A DNA stretch of 64,000 nt from Streptomyces wedmorensis (GTDB lineage Bacteria; Actinomycetota; Actinomycetes; Streptomycetales; Streptomycetaceae). The first letter of the stretch is position 1. The number at the start of each line of letters is the position of its first letter. The position numbers and the translations under genes were made by a program. The notes below the pieces were generated by a model. It was not told the DNA's origin. It did no database searches and worked only from the letters and a program-made list of their open reading frames with translations. The DNA lies in assembly GCF_000716445.1 (NCBI RefSeq), contig NZ_JNWK01000030.1, forward strand, positions 1-64,000. The letters are read 5' to 3'. Shown in pieces: positions 41,657 through 50,492 of the stretch.

Positions 41657-42919
41657 GTGAACTCGACCAATCGCACCGTGGTCGTTACCGGTATCGGCGC
41701 AACCACACCGCTGGGTGGCGACTCCGCGTCGACCTGGGAAGGTCTGCTCGCGGGACGCTCCGGCGTCAAGCCCCTCGAGGGCGAGCGCTTCGCCGAACTG
41801 CCCGTGCAGATCGCCGCGACGGCCGCCGTCGACCCCGGTGACGTCCTGCCCCGCCCGCTGGCCCGCAAGCTGGACCGCTCGGCGCAGTTCGCGCTGATCG
41901 CGGCCCGCGAGGCGTGGGCCGACGCGGGCTACACCGCCCCCGCCGGCGAGGACGAGAAGATCGTGCCCGAGCGGCTCGGCTCCGTCATCGCCTCCGGCAT
42001 CGGCGGCGTAACGACTCTGCTCGACCAGTACGACGTGCTGAAGGAGAAGGGCGTCCGCCGCGTCTCTCCGCACACCGTGCCCATGCTCATGCCGAACAGC
42101 CCCTCCGCCAACGTGGGTCTGGAGGTGAACGCCCGGGCGGGCGTCCACACCCCGGTCTCCGCGTGCGCGTCGGGTGCCGAGGCGATCGGCTACGCCGTCG
42201 AGATGATCCGTACCGGCCGTGCCGACGTGGTCATCGCCGGCGGTACCGAGGCCGCGATCCACCCGCTGCCGATCGCCGCCTTCGCCAACATGATGGCGAT
42301 GTCCAAGAACAACGACGAGCCGACGAAGGCCTCCCGCCCGTACGACACCGGCCGTGACGGCTTCGTGCTCGGCGAGGGCGCGGGCGTCGTGATCCTGGAG
42401 TCCGAGGAGCACGCGAGGGCGCGCGGCGCGCGCATCTACTGCGAGGTCCTCGGCCAGGGCCTGTCGGCCGACAGCCACCACATCGCGCAGCCCGAGCCGA
42501 CCGGCCGGGGCATCGCCGCCGCGATGCAGAACCTGCTCGACTCGACGGACCTCAAGCCGTCCGAGGTCGTCCACCTCAACGCGCACGCCACGTCGACGCC
42601 GCAGGGCGACGTCGCCGAGATCAAGGCGCTGCGGAAGGTCCTGGGCGACGACCTCGACCACGTCGCGATCTCCGCGACCAAGTCGATGACCGGCCACCTC
42701 CTCGGCGGCGCCGGCGGCATCGAGACCGTCGCCACCGTCCTGGCGCTCCACAACCGCCTCGCCCCGCCGACGATCAACGTCGACGAACTCGACCCCGACG
42801 TCGAGGCGGACATCGTCCGCGGCGAGCCCCGCGAGCTCCCCCAGGGCACCATCGCCGCGATCAACAACAGCTTCGGCTTCGGCGGCCACAACGTCGTCCT
42901 GGCGTTCCGCACCGTCTGA
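41657..42919 (+). CDS. fabF: beta-ketoacyl-ACP synthase II
   Basis: 420 residues from GTG 41657 (MNSTNRTVVVTGIGATTPLGGD), with GGAGA 10 bases upstream. It elongates acyl-ACP with malonyl-ACP. The Cys-His-His triad is visible: VSACASGAEAIGY (Cys about 170), HLNAHATSTPQGD and TKSMTGHLLGGAGGIE. The C-terminal NNSFGFGGHNVVL is typical. Last gene of the fab operon, ended by a strong hairpin. Confidence 0.96.
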   Translation: MNSTNRTVVVTGIGATTPLGGDSASTWEGLLAGRSGVKPLEGERFAELPVQIAATAAVDPGDVLPRPLARKLDRSAQFALIAAREAWADAGYTAPAGEDEKIVPERLGSVIASGIGGVTTLLDQYDVLKEKGVRRVSPHTVPMLMPNSPSANVGLEVNARAGVHTPVSACASGAEAIGYAVEMIRTGRADVVIAGGTEAAIHPLPIAAFANMMAMSKNNDEPTKASRPYDTGRDGFVLGEGAGVVILESEEHARARGARIYCEVLGQGLSADSHHIAQPEPTGRGIAAAMQNLLDSTDLKPSEVVHLNAHATSTPQGDVAEIKALRKVLGDDLDHVAISATKSMTGHLLGGAGGIETVATVLALHNRLAPPTINVDELDPDVEADIVRGEPRELPQGTIAAINNSFGFGGHNVVLAFRTV

Positions 42920-42934
42920 TCCACGGCTCACGCT

Positions 42935-42965
42935 AAAGGCCCGCCCCCGTCCGGGGCGGGCCTTT
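42935..42965 (+). terminator. terminator of the fab operon
   Basis: Perfect 13-bp arms AAAGGCCCGCCCC (42935-42947) and GGGGCGGGCCTTT (42953-42965) with a 5-nt loop, 15 nt after the fabF stop. The T tail lies in the stem and it may work in both directions. Confidence 0.9.
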
Positions 42966-42973
42966 CGCATGGG

Positions 42974-44515
42974 TCAGCGGAGGGCGTAGGCCGCGGGTTC
43001 CGCCTGCATCAGGATCTGGTTGAGGACGACGTGCCCGTCGGGGACGGGGACGAGTTCGGGGTAGATGGAGATGCCGACGGTCTTGCCGGTGTCGGGTTCG
43101 ACGCGGGTGGCGACCTTGCCGGTGGCGCGGTCGAGCAGGGCGATCCGGCCCGAGCCGTGGTTCTCGAGCACGGCGATGCGGCCGTCGGGTTCCACCGCGA
43201 GCGCCATCGTCTGGCTCTCCGCGTGGTACGACCACGCCTTCCGGCCGTCCTCCAGGGAGTACGCGACGGCGTAAGTGGGCACCATCGACTCCCGCTGGGC
43301 GAGAGTGACGAGGAGGCCGTCTCGGACGACGGGCCGGAGGAAGTCCTGTGCGGCGACGCCTTCGGGCGCGGAGAGGATCCCTTCGGCCCCGGAGAGGGGC
43401 ACGGTCACGGTCGGCGCACCCTTGTCGTCGAAGACCAGGAAGGCGTGGGTGCCGCGCTTGTCCGCCTCGTCGACCGCGAGGACGACCGGGGAGACGGAGA
43501 CCACCGCCGCCGTGGCGTCCGACTCGACGGGCAGGTCGCGGGTCCACCGCTGTGCGCCGGTACGGGTGTCGAGGGCGAGGAGCCGAGCGCCCTTGCCGCA
43601 CTGCTCGGCGAGCAGGGTACGGGTGGCGTCGGCGTCGACCGCCAGGGTCTCGCAGTCCTTGGGCACCGCGCGCTGCCAGCGCTGCTCACCCGATTCGGTG
43701 GAGCGGGCCCGGACGACTCCTTCCTCGGCGCTGAGCGCGGTGGTGCCGCCGACGGCGAGAGTGCCCTCGACGAGTCCCTCTCCGCCGAGGTTCCGCTTCC
43801 ACAGGACCTTGCCGTCGGAGACGCGGACGGCGAGCAGGGTGGCGCAGGGCTTGTCGTGGCGGCCGTACGCGATGAGCCCGACGCCCTCCTCGACGTCCGG
43901 GGTCATGGCGCACAGGGCCTCGCGGGTGGGTGCGGCCACGCCCCACCGGACGTGGCCGTCGGTGCCGTCGTACGCGAAGAGTCCGTCGATCCGGCCTTGC
44001 GCGACGGCGGAGCCGAGACCCCAGAAGCCGACCGATCTGTCGTGGTTCTGGCCCACACCCGGGATCGACCACGCGACGGCCGGCCGGGTGTCGAGGGACG
44101 CGGTGGGCGCGGGCTTCGCGGGCGCCTTGCCCGTCGCCTCGGTGTCGTCGCCGTCGTCGTCGACCCAGACGCCGGCGGCGATCAGCGCGAGCGTCCACAC
44201 CGCGGCCGCGGCCACGATCGAGGCCCGTCCCGACGCCGCGGTACGGGGTTCGGCGTCGGTCTTGTCGGGACCGGTGCGCGGGGCGCGGGTGTCGGTGTCG
44301 TTCGTGCCGGAGCTCGGGAGCGGTGCCGCGTCCCGGACCTCCGGGGCGGTACGGCGGCCGCGCCGGGCCGCGAGGACGGTGGCCCCCAGCGCCGCGCACA
44401 CGAGGGCGCACACGGCCGCGGCCCGGCCCGTGGGCCAGGAGCCGCCGAGCACCCCCGCTGCCAGGAAGACCGTCGCGGCGCCGAACAAGGCGCCGGACAC
44501 ACCGTCACGCGTCAT
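42974..44515 (-). CDS. membrane protein with PQQ-like beta-propeller repeats
   Basis: 513 residues, ATG 44515. The first about 120 residues contain three hydrophobic helices separated by a charged linker. The rest is a PQQ-like repeat propeller outside the membrane: LFAYDGTDGHVRWGV, LLAVRVSDGKVLWKRNLG, VRARSTESGEQRWQRAV, LLALDTRTGAQRWTRDL, AYSLEDGRKAWSYHAES, IALLDRATGKVATRVEP. No enzyme motif is seen, so a scaffold or sensor role is possible but unproven. Convergent with fabF. Confidence 0.75.
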   Translation of the reverse strand: MTRDGVSGALFGAATVFLAAGVLGGSWPTGRAAAVCALVCAALGATVLAARRGRRTAPEVRDAAPLPSSGTNDTDTRAPRTGPDKTDAEPRTAASGRASIVAAAAVWTLALIAAGVWVDDDGDDTEATGKAPAKPAPTASLDTRPAVAWSIPGVGQNHDRSVGFWGLGSAVAQGRIDGLFAYDGTDGHVRWGVAAPTREALCAMTPDVEEGVGLIAYGRHDKPCATLLAVRVSDGKVLWKRNLGGEGLVEGTLAVGGTTALSAEEGVVRARSTESGEQRWQRAVPKDCETLAVDADATRTLLAEQCGKGARLLALDTRTGAQRWTRDLPVESDATAAVVSVSPVVLAVDEADKRGTHAFLVFDDKGAPTVTVPLSGAEGILSAPEGVAAQDFLRPVVRDGLLVTLAQRESMVPTYAVAYSLEDGRKAWSYHAESQTMALAVEPDGRIAVLENHGSGRIALLDRATGKVATRVEPDTGKTVGISIYPELVPVPDGHVVLNQILMQAEPAAYALR

Positions 44516-44584
44516 CTCTCAACCCCCTCCGGCGCACCCCCTGCGCGCCCGGGCGGGAATCTACAGCGTGTCGGTGAAGGGCTG

Positions 44585-45079
44585 TCAGACGACCTGGTGC
44601 AGCCAGCGGACGGGGGCGCCTTCGCCCGCGTACCGGAAGGGTTCCAGTTCGTCGTCCCAGGGCTTGCCGAGGAGTTTGGCGACCTCGGCCTCCAGCTGGG
44701 TCTCGCCCTGGAGGGAGCGCGCGAGGGCGGCCCGCAGCCGGTCCTCGGGGATCAGGATGTCCCCGTGCATGCCGGTGACGGCGTGGAAGATGCCCAGGTC
44801 GGGGGTGGCGCTGTAGCGCTCGCCCTCGGCGGTGGGGCAGGGTTCCGCGGTGACCTCGAAGCGGAGCATCTGCCAGCCGCGCAGCGCGGAGGCGAGCTTG
44901 GAGGCGGTGCCGGTCTGGCCCTGCCAGGAGAACTCGGCTCTCCAGGTGCCGGGGGACGCCGGCTGGCGGATCCAGTCGAGCTGGACCCTCGCACCGAGGA
45001 CGCCCGCCACCGCCCATTCGACGTGCGGGCAGAGCGCGCGCGGTGCGGAGTGAACGTACAGGACTCCACGTGTCGTCAC
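44585..45079 (-). CDS. DUF3145 domain protein
   Basis: 164 residues from GTG 45079 (MTTRGVLYVHSAPRALCPHVEWAV), with GGAGG 5 bases upstream. The whole length, including LDWIRQPASPGTWRAEFSWQGQTGTASKLASALRGW and ending EPFRYAGEGAPVRWLHQVV, matches DUF3145. This family is widespread in actinobacteria and of unknown function. Soluble. It starts next to a comparatively AT-rich region shared with the divergent SGNH gene. Confidence 0.88.
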   Translation of the reverse strand: MTTRGVLYVHSAPRALCPHVEWAVAGVLGARVQLDWIRQPASPGTWRAEFSWQGQTGTASKLASALRGWQMLRFEVTAEPCPTAEGERYSATPDLGIFHAVTGMHGDILIPEDRLRAALARSLQGETQLEAEVAKLLGKPWDDELEPFRYAGEGAPVRWLHQVV

Positions 45080-45338
45080 CGGGACCTCCAGTGTGGGACG
45101 AGGTTCGCCTTTCCCAGCGGCCTCAGTAAACAGCATCAGGAGTAAAACATCACAAACCGTCAAAAAGGGGACAGGAAGTGACGTGATGTAATTTACCGGA
45201 GCCGGTCGGCAAAGGTACCTCTGGTTCGACGGGGGAAAAGCTACCGTGCCGCACCGTCGTCGGTGTGACGTACGGTCGGTCCGGGGGCGGGTGAACACGA
45301 AGCTTTCACTCGCGAGGACGCCGAAGGAGGGGCCGGGG
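45080..45338. promoter_or_regulatory. divergent control region of DUF3145 and SGNH genes
   Basis: About 260 bases with a clearly AT-richer core (45115-45200, with runs such as AGTAAAACATCACAAA and GTGATGTAATTTACC), unusual for this window. It must hold promoters for both genes. No specific operator is assigned. Confidence 0.5.
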
Positions 45339-46220
45339 ATGCGCGGCCGACGCCGATTCCGTACCGCTGCCGCCGCCACGACGGCGGCGCTGCTGTGCGC
45401 GGGAGCACTCGCCGGCTGCACGGCCGTGGAGCCGGCGGCGAAGGTCCCCTCGGCGAGACCGGCACCGAAGGCGGAGCCCCTGTGGGACGTCTCCCCCGCC
45501 TCCGTCGCGGCCGTCGGCGACTCCGTCACCCGCGCCTTCGACGCGTGTTCGGTCCTGGCGGACTGCCCCGAGGTGTCCTGGGCGACCGGGACGGACGCCG
45601 CGGTGAACAGCCTGGCGCTGCGGCTGCTCGGCCCGGCGAAGGTGGCCACCCACAGCTGGAACCTGGCGCGGACGGGCGCCCGGATGGCGGAACTTCCGGA
45701 GCAGATGGCGGGGGCGGCGGCCGAGAAGCCCGAGCTGGTGACGGTGATGATGGGCGCGAACGACGCCTGCCGGCCGACGCCCGGCCTGATGACCCCGGTC
45801 GCCGACTTCCGCGCCTCCTTCGAGACGGCGCTGGCCCGGCTGCGGGCGGGCGCCCCGAAGGCGCAGGTGTACGTGTCGAGCGTGCCGGACCTGCGGCACC
45901 TCTGGTCGACGGGGCGGGTCAGCCCGGTCGGCGTCCAGGTGTGGAAGCTGGGGATCTGCGGCTCGATGCTCGCGGACGCCGAGGACCTCGGCCCCGCGGC
46001 GGAGCGGCGCCGGGCCGAGGTGCGGGACCGGGTGGTGGCGTACAACCGGGTCCTGGAGGAGGTCTGCGCCGGGGACGCGCGCTGCCGGTACGACGGCGGG
46101 GCGGTGTTCGGCTTCCGGTTCGACGGCGGTCAGTTGAGCCCCTGGGACTGGTTCCATCCGAGCAAGGACGGGCAGGCGCGGCTCGCGGAGCTGGCGTACC
46201 GGCGGATCACGAAGGAGTGA
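45339..46220 (+). CDS. SGNH/GDSL-family lipoprotein hydrolase
   Basis: 293 residues from ATG 45339, with GAAGGAGGGG upstream. Signal peptide and lipobox GALAGC. The SGNH blocks are visible: VAAVGDSVTRAF (Ser nucleophile), SWNLARTGA, MMGANDACR and the late DWFHPSKDGQ (Asp/His). It probably removes acyl or acetyl groups from an extracellular or envelope substrate. Convergent with the GH3 gene. Confidence 0.87.
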   Translation: MRGRRRFRTAAAATTAALLCAGALAGCTAVEPAAKVPSARPAPKAEPLWDVSPASVAAVGDSVTRAFDACSVLADCPEVSWATGTDAAVNSLALRLLGPAKVATHSWNLARTGARMAELPEQMAGAAAEKPELVTVMMGANDACRPTPGLMTPVADFRASFETALARLRAGAPKAQVYVSSVPDLRHLWSTGRVSPVGVQVWKLGICGSMLADAEDLGPAAERRRAEVRDRVVAYNRVLEEVCAGDARCRYDGGAVFGFRFDGGQLSPWDWFHPSKDGQARLAELAYRRITKE

Positions 46221-46223
46221 GGA

Positions 46224-46255
46224 CCCCGGGGCGGTTGTCAGGTGCCGCCCCGGGG
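46224..46255. terminator. hairpin between convergent SGNH and GH3 genes
   Basis: Perfect 11-bp arms CCCCGGGGCGG (46224-46234) and CCGCCCCGGGG (46245-46255) with a 10-nt loop. It is positioned to stop transcription from both sides. Confidence 0.75.
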
Positions 46256-46277
46256 CCGGTCGTGAGGACGCCCGGGA

Positions 46278-48749
46278 TCAGATGTCGAGGGCGGTCGTCA
46301 GGCGGGCATCCGAGAGGGAGTGGGCGGCCACGACCTCGTAGGCGCCGGTGACGAGGGTCCAGTCGCCCTTCTCCTCGTCCCAGATCTCGAAGGCGCGGCG
46401 GGGCAGCGCGATCGAGGCCTCGACGCTCTCGCCGGGGGCGGCCTCGACGCTCGCGAAGCCGGCGAGCCAGCGGACCGGCCGCTCGACGGTGGTGCTCCGC
46501 GCGCCGTCCGGCTCGGGGGCCACGGGTGCGAGGTAGATCTGCACGACCTCGCGGCCGGGGCGGTCGCCGGTGTTGGCGACCCGGACGGTGACCCTGTCCG
46601 GGGTCGCGATCAGCGAGTCGTACGACCAGGTGGTGTAGCCGAGGCCGTGGCCGAAGGGGTACGCGGGGACGGCGCCGGCCCTGTCCCAGGCGCGGTAGCC
46701 GATGAAGACGCCCTCGGCGTAGTCGAGTTCGCCGTCGGTGGGGGTGACCTCGGTGACGGGGGCGTCGGCGAGGGCGACGGGCCAGGTGGTGGGGAGGCGA
46801 CCGCCGGGCTCCTCGGCGCCGGTGAGGACGTCGGCGAGGGCGGCGCCGCCCTCCTGGCCGGGGAACCAGCCGAGGAGGATCGCGGCCACGTCCTCGCGCC
46901 AGGGCAGTTCGACCGGGGAGCCGGCGTTGACCACGACGACGGTGTTCGGGTTGACGGCGGCCACGGCCCGTACGAGGTCGTCCTGGCGGCCGGGGAGGGC
47001 GAGGTCCTTGCGGTCGAAGCCCTCGGACTCGACGCGCTCGGTGGTCGCGACGACCACGACGGCGGTGTCGGCGGCGCGGGCGGCCTCGACGGCTTCGGCG
47101 ATCAGTTCGTCGGGGTCACGGCGCGGACCGAGGTGGACGAAGGAGAACATGACGGCCGGCAACGGGGCCGCGAACTCCTTGTCGAGGGTGTGCAGGAGGG
47201 AGACCTCGACGGTCTCGCCGGCGGTGAGGGCGACCTTGGCGCGCTCGACCGGCGAGCCGAAGAAGGCCTCGAAGGGGTCGGTCTCGGGGCCCATCGCCTG
47301 GACGCCGTCGAAGACGGTCTCGCCGGCGACGGAGAGGGTGTAGGCGCCGAGGCCGCGGGTGCCGAAGGAGTGCTCGCCGGTCTCGCGCGGGGTGAAGGTG
47401 CCGACGACCTCGACGGAGGCGAGGGTGTCGTGGGTGACGCCGGCCGGCAGGTCGTTCCCGATCCACTGGACCTGGCCGTTGGGCAGGGAGCCCTCGCCGA
47501 GGAGCCGGCCCTCGGCGTCGCGGCAGCGGGCGCGCAGGACGAAGCCGGGTGAGACGGAGCCGGCGGGTACGAGCTCCTCGCTGGGGTCGGCGCCGACCGT
47601 GAAGGTCAGGGCTCCGTCGGGCAGGGCGCCGGTGAGGCCGTCGAGCGGGGAGACGACGTGGTCGGGGAAGACCTGGGCGGAGCCGCCGCCGAGGACGCGG
47701 GCGTCGCGGGCGGCGGCGCCGGAGAGGGCGACGGTGGACCCGGCCGCGAGGGGCAGGGCCGCGTTCTCGTTCCGTACGAGGACGAAGCCGCGACGGGCGA
47801 TCTCGCGGGCGAGGGCGTCGCCGTCGATCGCGGCCGGGTGCTCGGTGACGACCGGCGGGGCGCCTTCGAGGGCGCCGACGCGGGCGGCGAGCCGCAGCAC
47901 GTTGCGCACGGCGGTGTCGACGGTGGACTCCTCGACCTCGCCGGCGCGGACGGCGGCGGCGAGGGCCTCGCCGTAGACGGTGTCGGGGCCGGGCATGGCG
48001 ACGTCGAGGCCGCCCTCGATGTCGCCGACGGTGGAGCGGGCGGCCACCCAGTCGGAGACGTTGCAGCCGTCGAAGCCCCACTCGCCGCGCAGGACCTCGT
48101 TGACGAGGTGGTGGTGCTCGGTCATCGTCACGCCGTTGACCTGGTTGTAGGCGGTCATGATGCCCCACGGGTGGGCGTTCTCGACGATGGCCTCGAAGGG
48201 GGCGAGGTAGACCTCGCGGAGCGGGCGCGGGGCGACCTTGTTGTCGACGGTGAAGCGGTCGGTCTCGGCGTCGTTGGCGACGAAGTGCTTGACGGTGGTG
48301 CCGACGCCGCCGTCCTGGACGCCCCGCACGTAGCCGGTGCCGATCGCGCCGGTGAGGAAGGGGTCCTCGCTGTACGCCTCGAAGTGACGGCCGCCGAGCG
48401 GGGTGCGGTGCAGGTTGACCGTGGGCGCGAGGAGGACGTGGACGCCCTTGCGGCGGGCCTCCTGGGCGAGGAGGCGGCCGGCCCGGCGGGCGAGCGCGGG
48501 GTCCCAGGCGGCGGCGAGCGCGGTCGGGGACGGCAGGGCGACGGACGGGTCGTCGGCGGTCCAGCGGACGCCGCGGACGCCGATGGGCCCGTCGGACATG
48601 ACCAGGGACTTCAGGCCGATCTCCGGCAGGGCGGGCAGGGACCACATGTCCTGGCCGCCGAGCAGCCGCGTCTTGGCGTCCAGGTCGAGCTTGCCGAGCG
48701 CCGCCTCGACGGCCGCGTTCCTCACGGTCTCCGCGCTGGTCTCCGCCAT
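46278..48749 (-). CDS. glycoside hydrolase family 3 beta-glycosidase
   Basis: 823 residues from ATG 48749, with GAGGAGG upstream. GH3 N-terminal barrel: SLVMSDGPIGVRG, KHFVANDAETDRF, and WGFDGCNVSDWVAA, whose Asp is the catalytic nucleophile. Then GH3 C-terminal domain, an inserted PA14-like region (FTPRETGEHSFGTRGLGAYTL) and a fibronectin-like end (YPFGHGLGYTTWSYDS). No signal peptide, so probably intracellular cleavage of imported glucosides. It is divergent from a TetR gene with a clear palindrome between them. Confidence 0.92.
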   Translation of the reverse strand: MAETSAETVRNAAVEAALGKLDLDAKTRLLGGQDMWSLPALPEIGLKSLVMSDGPIGVRGVRWTADDPSVALPSPTALAAAWDPALARRAGRLLAQEARRKGVHVLLAPTVNLHRTPLGGRHFEAYSEDPFLTGAIGTGYVRGVQDGGVGTTVKHFVANDAETDRFTVDNKVAPRPLREVYLAPFEAIVENAHPWGIMTAYNQVNGVTMTEHHHLVNEVLRGEWGFDGCNVSDWVAARSTVGDIEGGLDVAMPGPDTVYGEALAAAVRAGEVEESTVDTAVRNVLRLAARVGALEGAPPVVTEHPAAIDGDALAREIARRGFVLVRNENAALPLAAGSTVALSGAAARDARVLGGGSAQVFPDHVVSPLDGLTGALPDGALTFTVGADPSEELVPAGSVSPGFVLRARCRDAEGRLLGEGSLPNGQVQWIGNDLPAGVTHDTLASVEVVGTFTPRETGEHSFGTRGLGAYTLSVAGETVFDGVQAMGPETDPFEAFFGSPVERAKVALTAGETVEVSLLHTLDKEFAAPLPAVMFSFVHLGPRRDPDELIAEAVEAARAADTAVVVVATTERVESEGFDRKDLALPGRQDDLVRAVAAVNPNTVVVVNAGSPVELPWREDVAAILLGWFPGQEGGAALADVLTGAEEPGGRLPTTWPVALADAPVTEVTPTDGELDYAEGVFIGYRAWDRAGAVPAYPFGHGLGYTTWSYDSLIATPDRVTVRVANTGDRPGREVVQIYLAPVAPEPDGARSTTVERPVRWLAGFASVEAAPGESVEASIALPRRAFEIWDEEKGDWTLVTGAYEVVAAHSLSDARLTTALDI

Positions 48750-48803
48750 GGCCGTACCTCCTCGTTGACGTACCGATGACCCCGATGCGCCCATCGTGCA
48801 CCC

Positions 48804-48825
48804 ACCTACCTGTAGATCGGTAGGT
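48804..48825. promoter_or_regulatory. TetR operator candidate between GH3 and TetR genes
   Basis: Inverted repeat ACCTACC (48804-48810) - 8 bases - GGTAGGT (48819-48825), 22 bases in all. It is centred between the divergent starts and nearer the GH3 gene. Its size and form are typical of TetR operators. Confidence 0.7.
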
Positions 48826-48906
48826 TACGTTATGAGTTAGTTACTTCCAGAGGTGGGCGAAGGGGTACCGTCCTGTCGGACGAACCTGCGAGAGGAGGCC
48901 ACGGCG

Positions 48907-49500
48907 ATGGTGCGGGCCAGGAGCGAGGAGCGGCGCGCGGACATCCTGCGCGCCGCGCTCGAAGTGATCGCCGAGCGCGGCTACCGGGGGGCCACCCTCG
49001 GCTCCGTCGCCGAGCGCGTCGGGCTGACCCAGCAGGGGCTGCTGCACTACTTCCCCACGAAGGAGGCGCTGCTCGTCGCCGTCCTGGAGGAGCGCGACCG
49101 CTGGGACACCAGCGGCGGCCGGGACCGTGAGGGCTGGCGGCTCGACCTGCTGGAATCCCTCGTCGAGTACAACGCGATGCGGCCCGGGATCGTACAGACC
49201 TTCTCCGCACTGCTCGGCGAGAGCGTCACCGACGGACACCCCGCACGGACCTTCTTCACCGAACGGTACGCGCAGGTCAGAGCCAACATGGCGGACGTAC
49301 TGCGGCTCGAGTTCGGCGACCGGCTGGCCGGGGGCCTCACCCCGGAGCAGGCGGCCCCGCTGCTCACCGCGGTCATGGACGGCCTCCAGTACCAGTGGCT
49401 CCTGGACCCCTCGGCGGTGGACATGCCGGGCGCCTTCCGCGACTTCCTGCGCCTGCTCCGGGGCGGCGAGGAGCAGAGCCAGGGCCCGTCCGGAACGTAG
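48907..49500 (+). CDS. TetR-family regulator of the GH3 gene
   Basis: 197 residues from ATG 48907, with AGGAGG upstream; the frame is open 18 codons earlier. HTH: RRADILRAALEVIAERGYRGATLGSVAERVGLTQQGLLHYFPTKEALL, with recognition helix QQGLLHYF. The C-terminal ligand domain includes RPGIVQTFSALLGESVTDGHPARTFF. It is divergent from the GH3 gene across about 160 bases, probably as its repressor, with a sugar or glucoside as likely ligand. Confidence 0.87.
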   Translation: MVRARSEERRADILRAALEVIAERGYRGATLGSVAERVGLTQQGLLHYFPTKEALLVAVLEERDRWDTSGGRDREGWRLDLLESLVEYNAMRPGIVQTFSALLGESVTDGHPARTFFTERYAQVRANMADVLRLEFGDRLAGGLTPEQAAPLLTAVMDGLQYQWLLDPSAVDMPGAFRDFLRLLRGGEEQSQGPSGT

Positions 49501-49525
49501 AGCCGCCTACCCGGCGAGCCGGGCG

Positions 49526-49637
49526 GGACCTTCCGGACGCGTCCGCCGCGAAGCTCGACCTGGACCGCGTCCAACGGCTCGACGCCCCCGAGGACCGCTT
49601 CAAGCCGGCCGAGCACTCCGCCGTCGGCACCCCCTAG
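49526..49637 (+). pseudogene. possible C-terminal gene remnant
   Basis: In the frame ending at the TAG of 49635-49637, an acidic stretch (DLPDASAAKLDLDRVQRL, then [18 protein letters not shown]) has nearly all G/C third positions and protein-like composition. It lies just after the TetR stop with no start codon of its own. It may be a broken gene end or a chance open frame. It overlaps the 3' end of the convergent dehydrogenase by four bases. Not recognised. Confidence 0.3.
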
Positions 49638-50434
49638 CCGGCGACCGCCGCCAGGTCCTCCGCCAGCAGGGCCGGGTCCTCCGTCAGGGCCGAGTGGACG
49701 GCCTCCAGGAGGGGCAGCTTCGCCAGCGCGGTCGCCAGGGCGACGTCCTTCGCGGCCAGGGCGACCGGGAAGTACGAGCCGGTGGCGGTGGCCCGCCCGA
49801 CGGCTCCCGCGAGGGGGCCCGCGCCGAGGGTGCGGAGCGCGAGGTCGCGGGGCAGGCCGAGGGCGCCGGCGAGCGTGAGGGCCTCGGCGACGAGGGCGAC
49901 CCCGCCGATGGCCGCGTTGATGAGGACCAGCTTCAGCGCGGCGCCCGTACCGGGCCCGCCGCACGGGGTGGTGGCGCCGAGCCGGTCGAGGACGGCGGCG
50001 ACGGGCGCGGTGTCGCCGCCCGCGAGGATCAGGAGCTCACCGGTGGCGGCCCGGTCGACGCTGCCCATGACGGGCGCGTCGATCAGGGTGACCCCGTCGG
50101 GGAGCCGGGCGGCCAGGGCGGTGACGGTGTCCGGGCCGACCGTCGAGGTGTCGATCCAGTGGGTGCCGGGGCGCAGCGCCGGGATCAGCAGGTCCGCGAC
50201 GGCGAGCGCGGCGGCCGGGTCCGAGAGCATCGTGACGACGACGTCGGCGTCCCGGACGGCCTCGGCGGGGCTCGTGGCGAGGACGGCTCCGTCGGCGACG
50301 AGGGGGTCGGCCTTGGCGGGCGTGCGGTTCCAGACGGTCAGGGGGTGTCCGGCGTCGAGGAGCCGGCGGGCCATCGGCAGGCCCATGGATCCGAGGCCGA
50401 TGAAGGCGATCTTCTGCGGGGCGGTGTTCTCCAT
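49634..50434 (-). CDS. 3-hydroxyisobutyrate dehydrogenase-family oxidoreductase
   Basis: 266 residues from ATG 50434. NAD(P)-binding Rossmann motif [19 protein letters not shown] (GxGxxG), substrate loop [23 protein letters not shown], and [13 protein letters not shown] with the catalytic Lys. This beta-hydroxyacid dehydrogenase family oxidises or reduces small hydroxyacids or aldehydes. The C-terminal helical domain is present and the length is slightly short for the family. It is divergent from a LysR gene, which probably controls it. Confidence 0.87.
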   Translation of the reverse strand: MENTAPQKIAFIGLGSMGLPMARRLLDAGHPLTVWNRTPAKADPLVADGAVLATSPAEAVRDADVVVTMLSDPAAALAVADLLIPALRPGTHWIDTSTVGPDTVTALAARLPDGVTLIDAPVMGSVDRAATGELLILAGGDTAPVAAVLDRLGATTPCGGPGTGAALKLVLINAAIGGVALVAEALTLAGALGLPRDLALRTLGAGPLAGAVGRATATGSYFPVALAAKDVALATALAKLPLLEAVHSALTEDPALLAEDLAAVAG

Positions 50435-50460
50435 GCCCTCGACGCTAGGACCGCCAGATT

Positions 50461-50486
50461 CATGCGACAAGCGAATGTCTAGCATG
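50461..50486. promoter_or_regulatory. LysR operator/promoter candidate
   Basis: CATGCGACA (50461-50469) and TGTCTAGCATG (50476-50486) form a near-inverted repeat with a two-base offset. TAGCAT (50480-50485) could be the -10 of the LysR gene, placing the start of transcription at about the ATG of 50493. The element lies between the divergent genes. Confidence 0.5.
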
Positions 50487-50492
50487 GCAGCC

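Noticed and set aside
44585..46045. 486-codon extension of DUF3145 upstream
   Set aside because: It crosses the AT-rich promoter region and the SGNH gene. GTG 45079 has a strong ribosome site and the family N-terminus.
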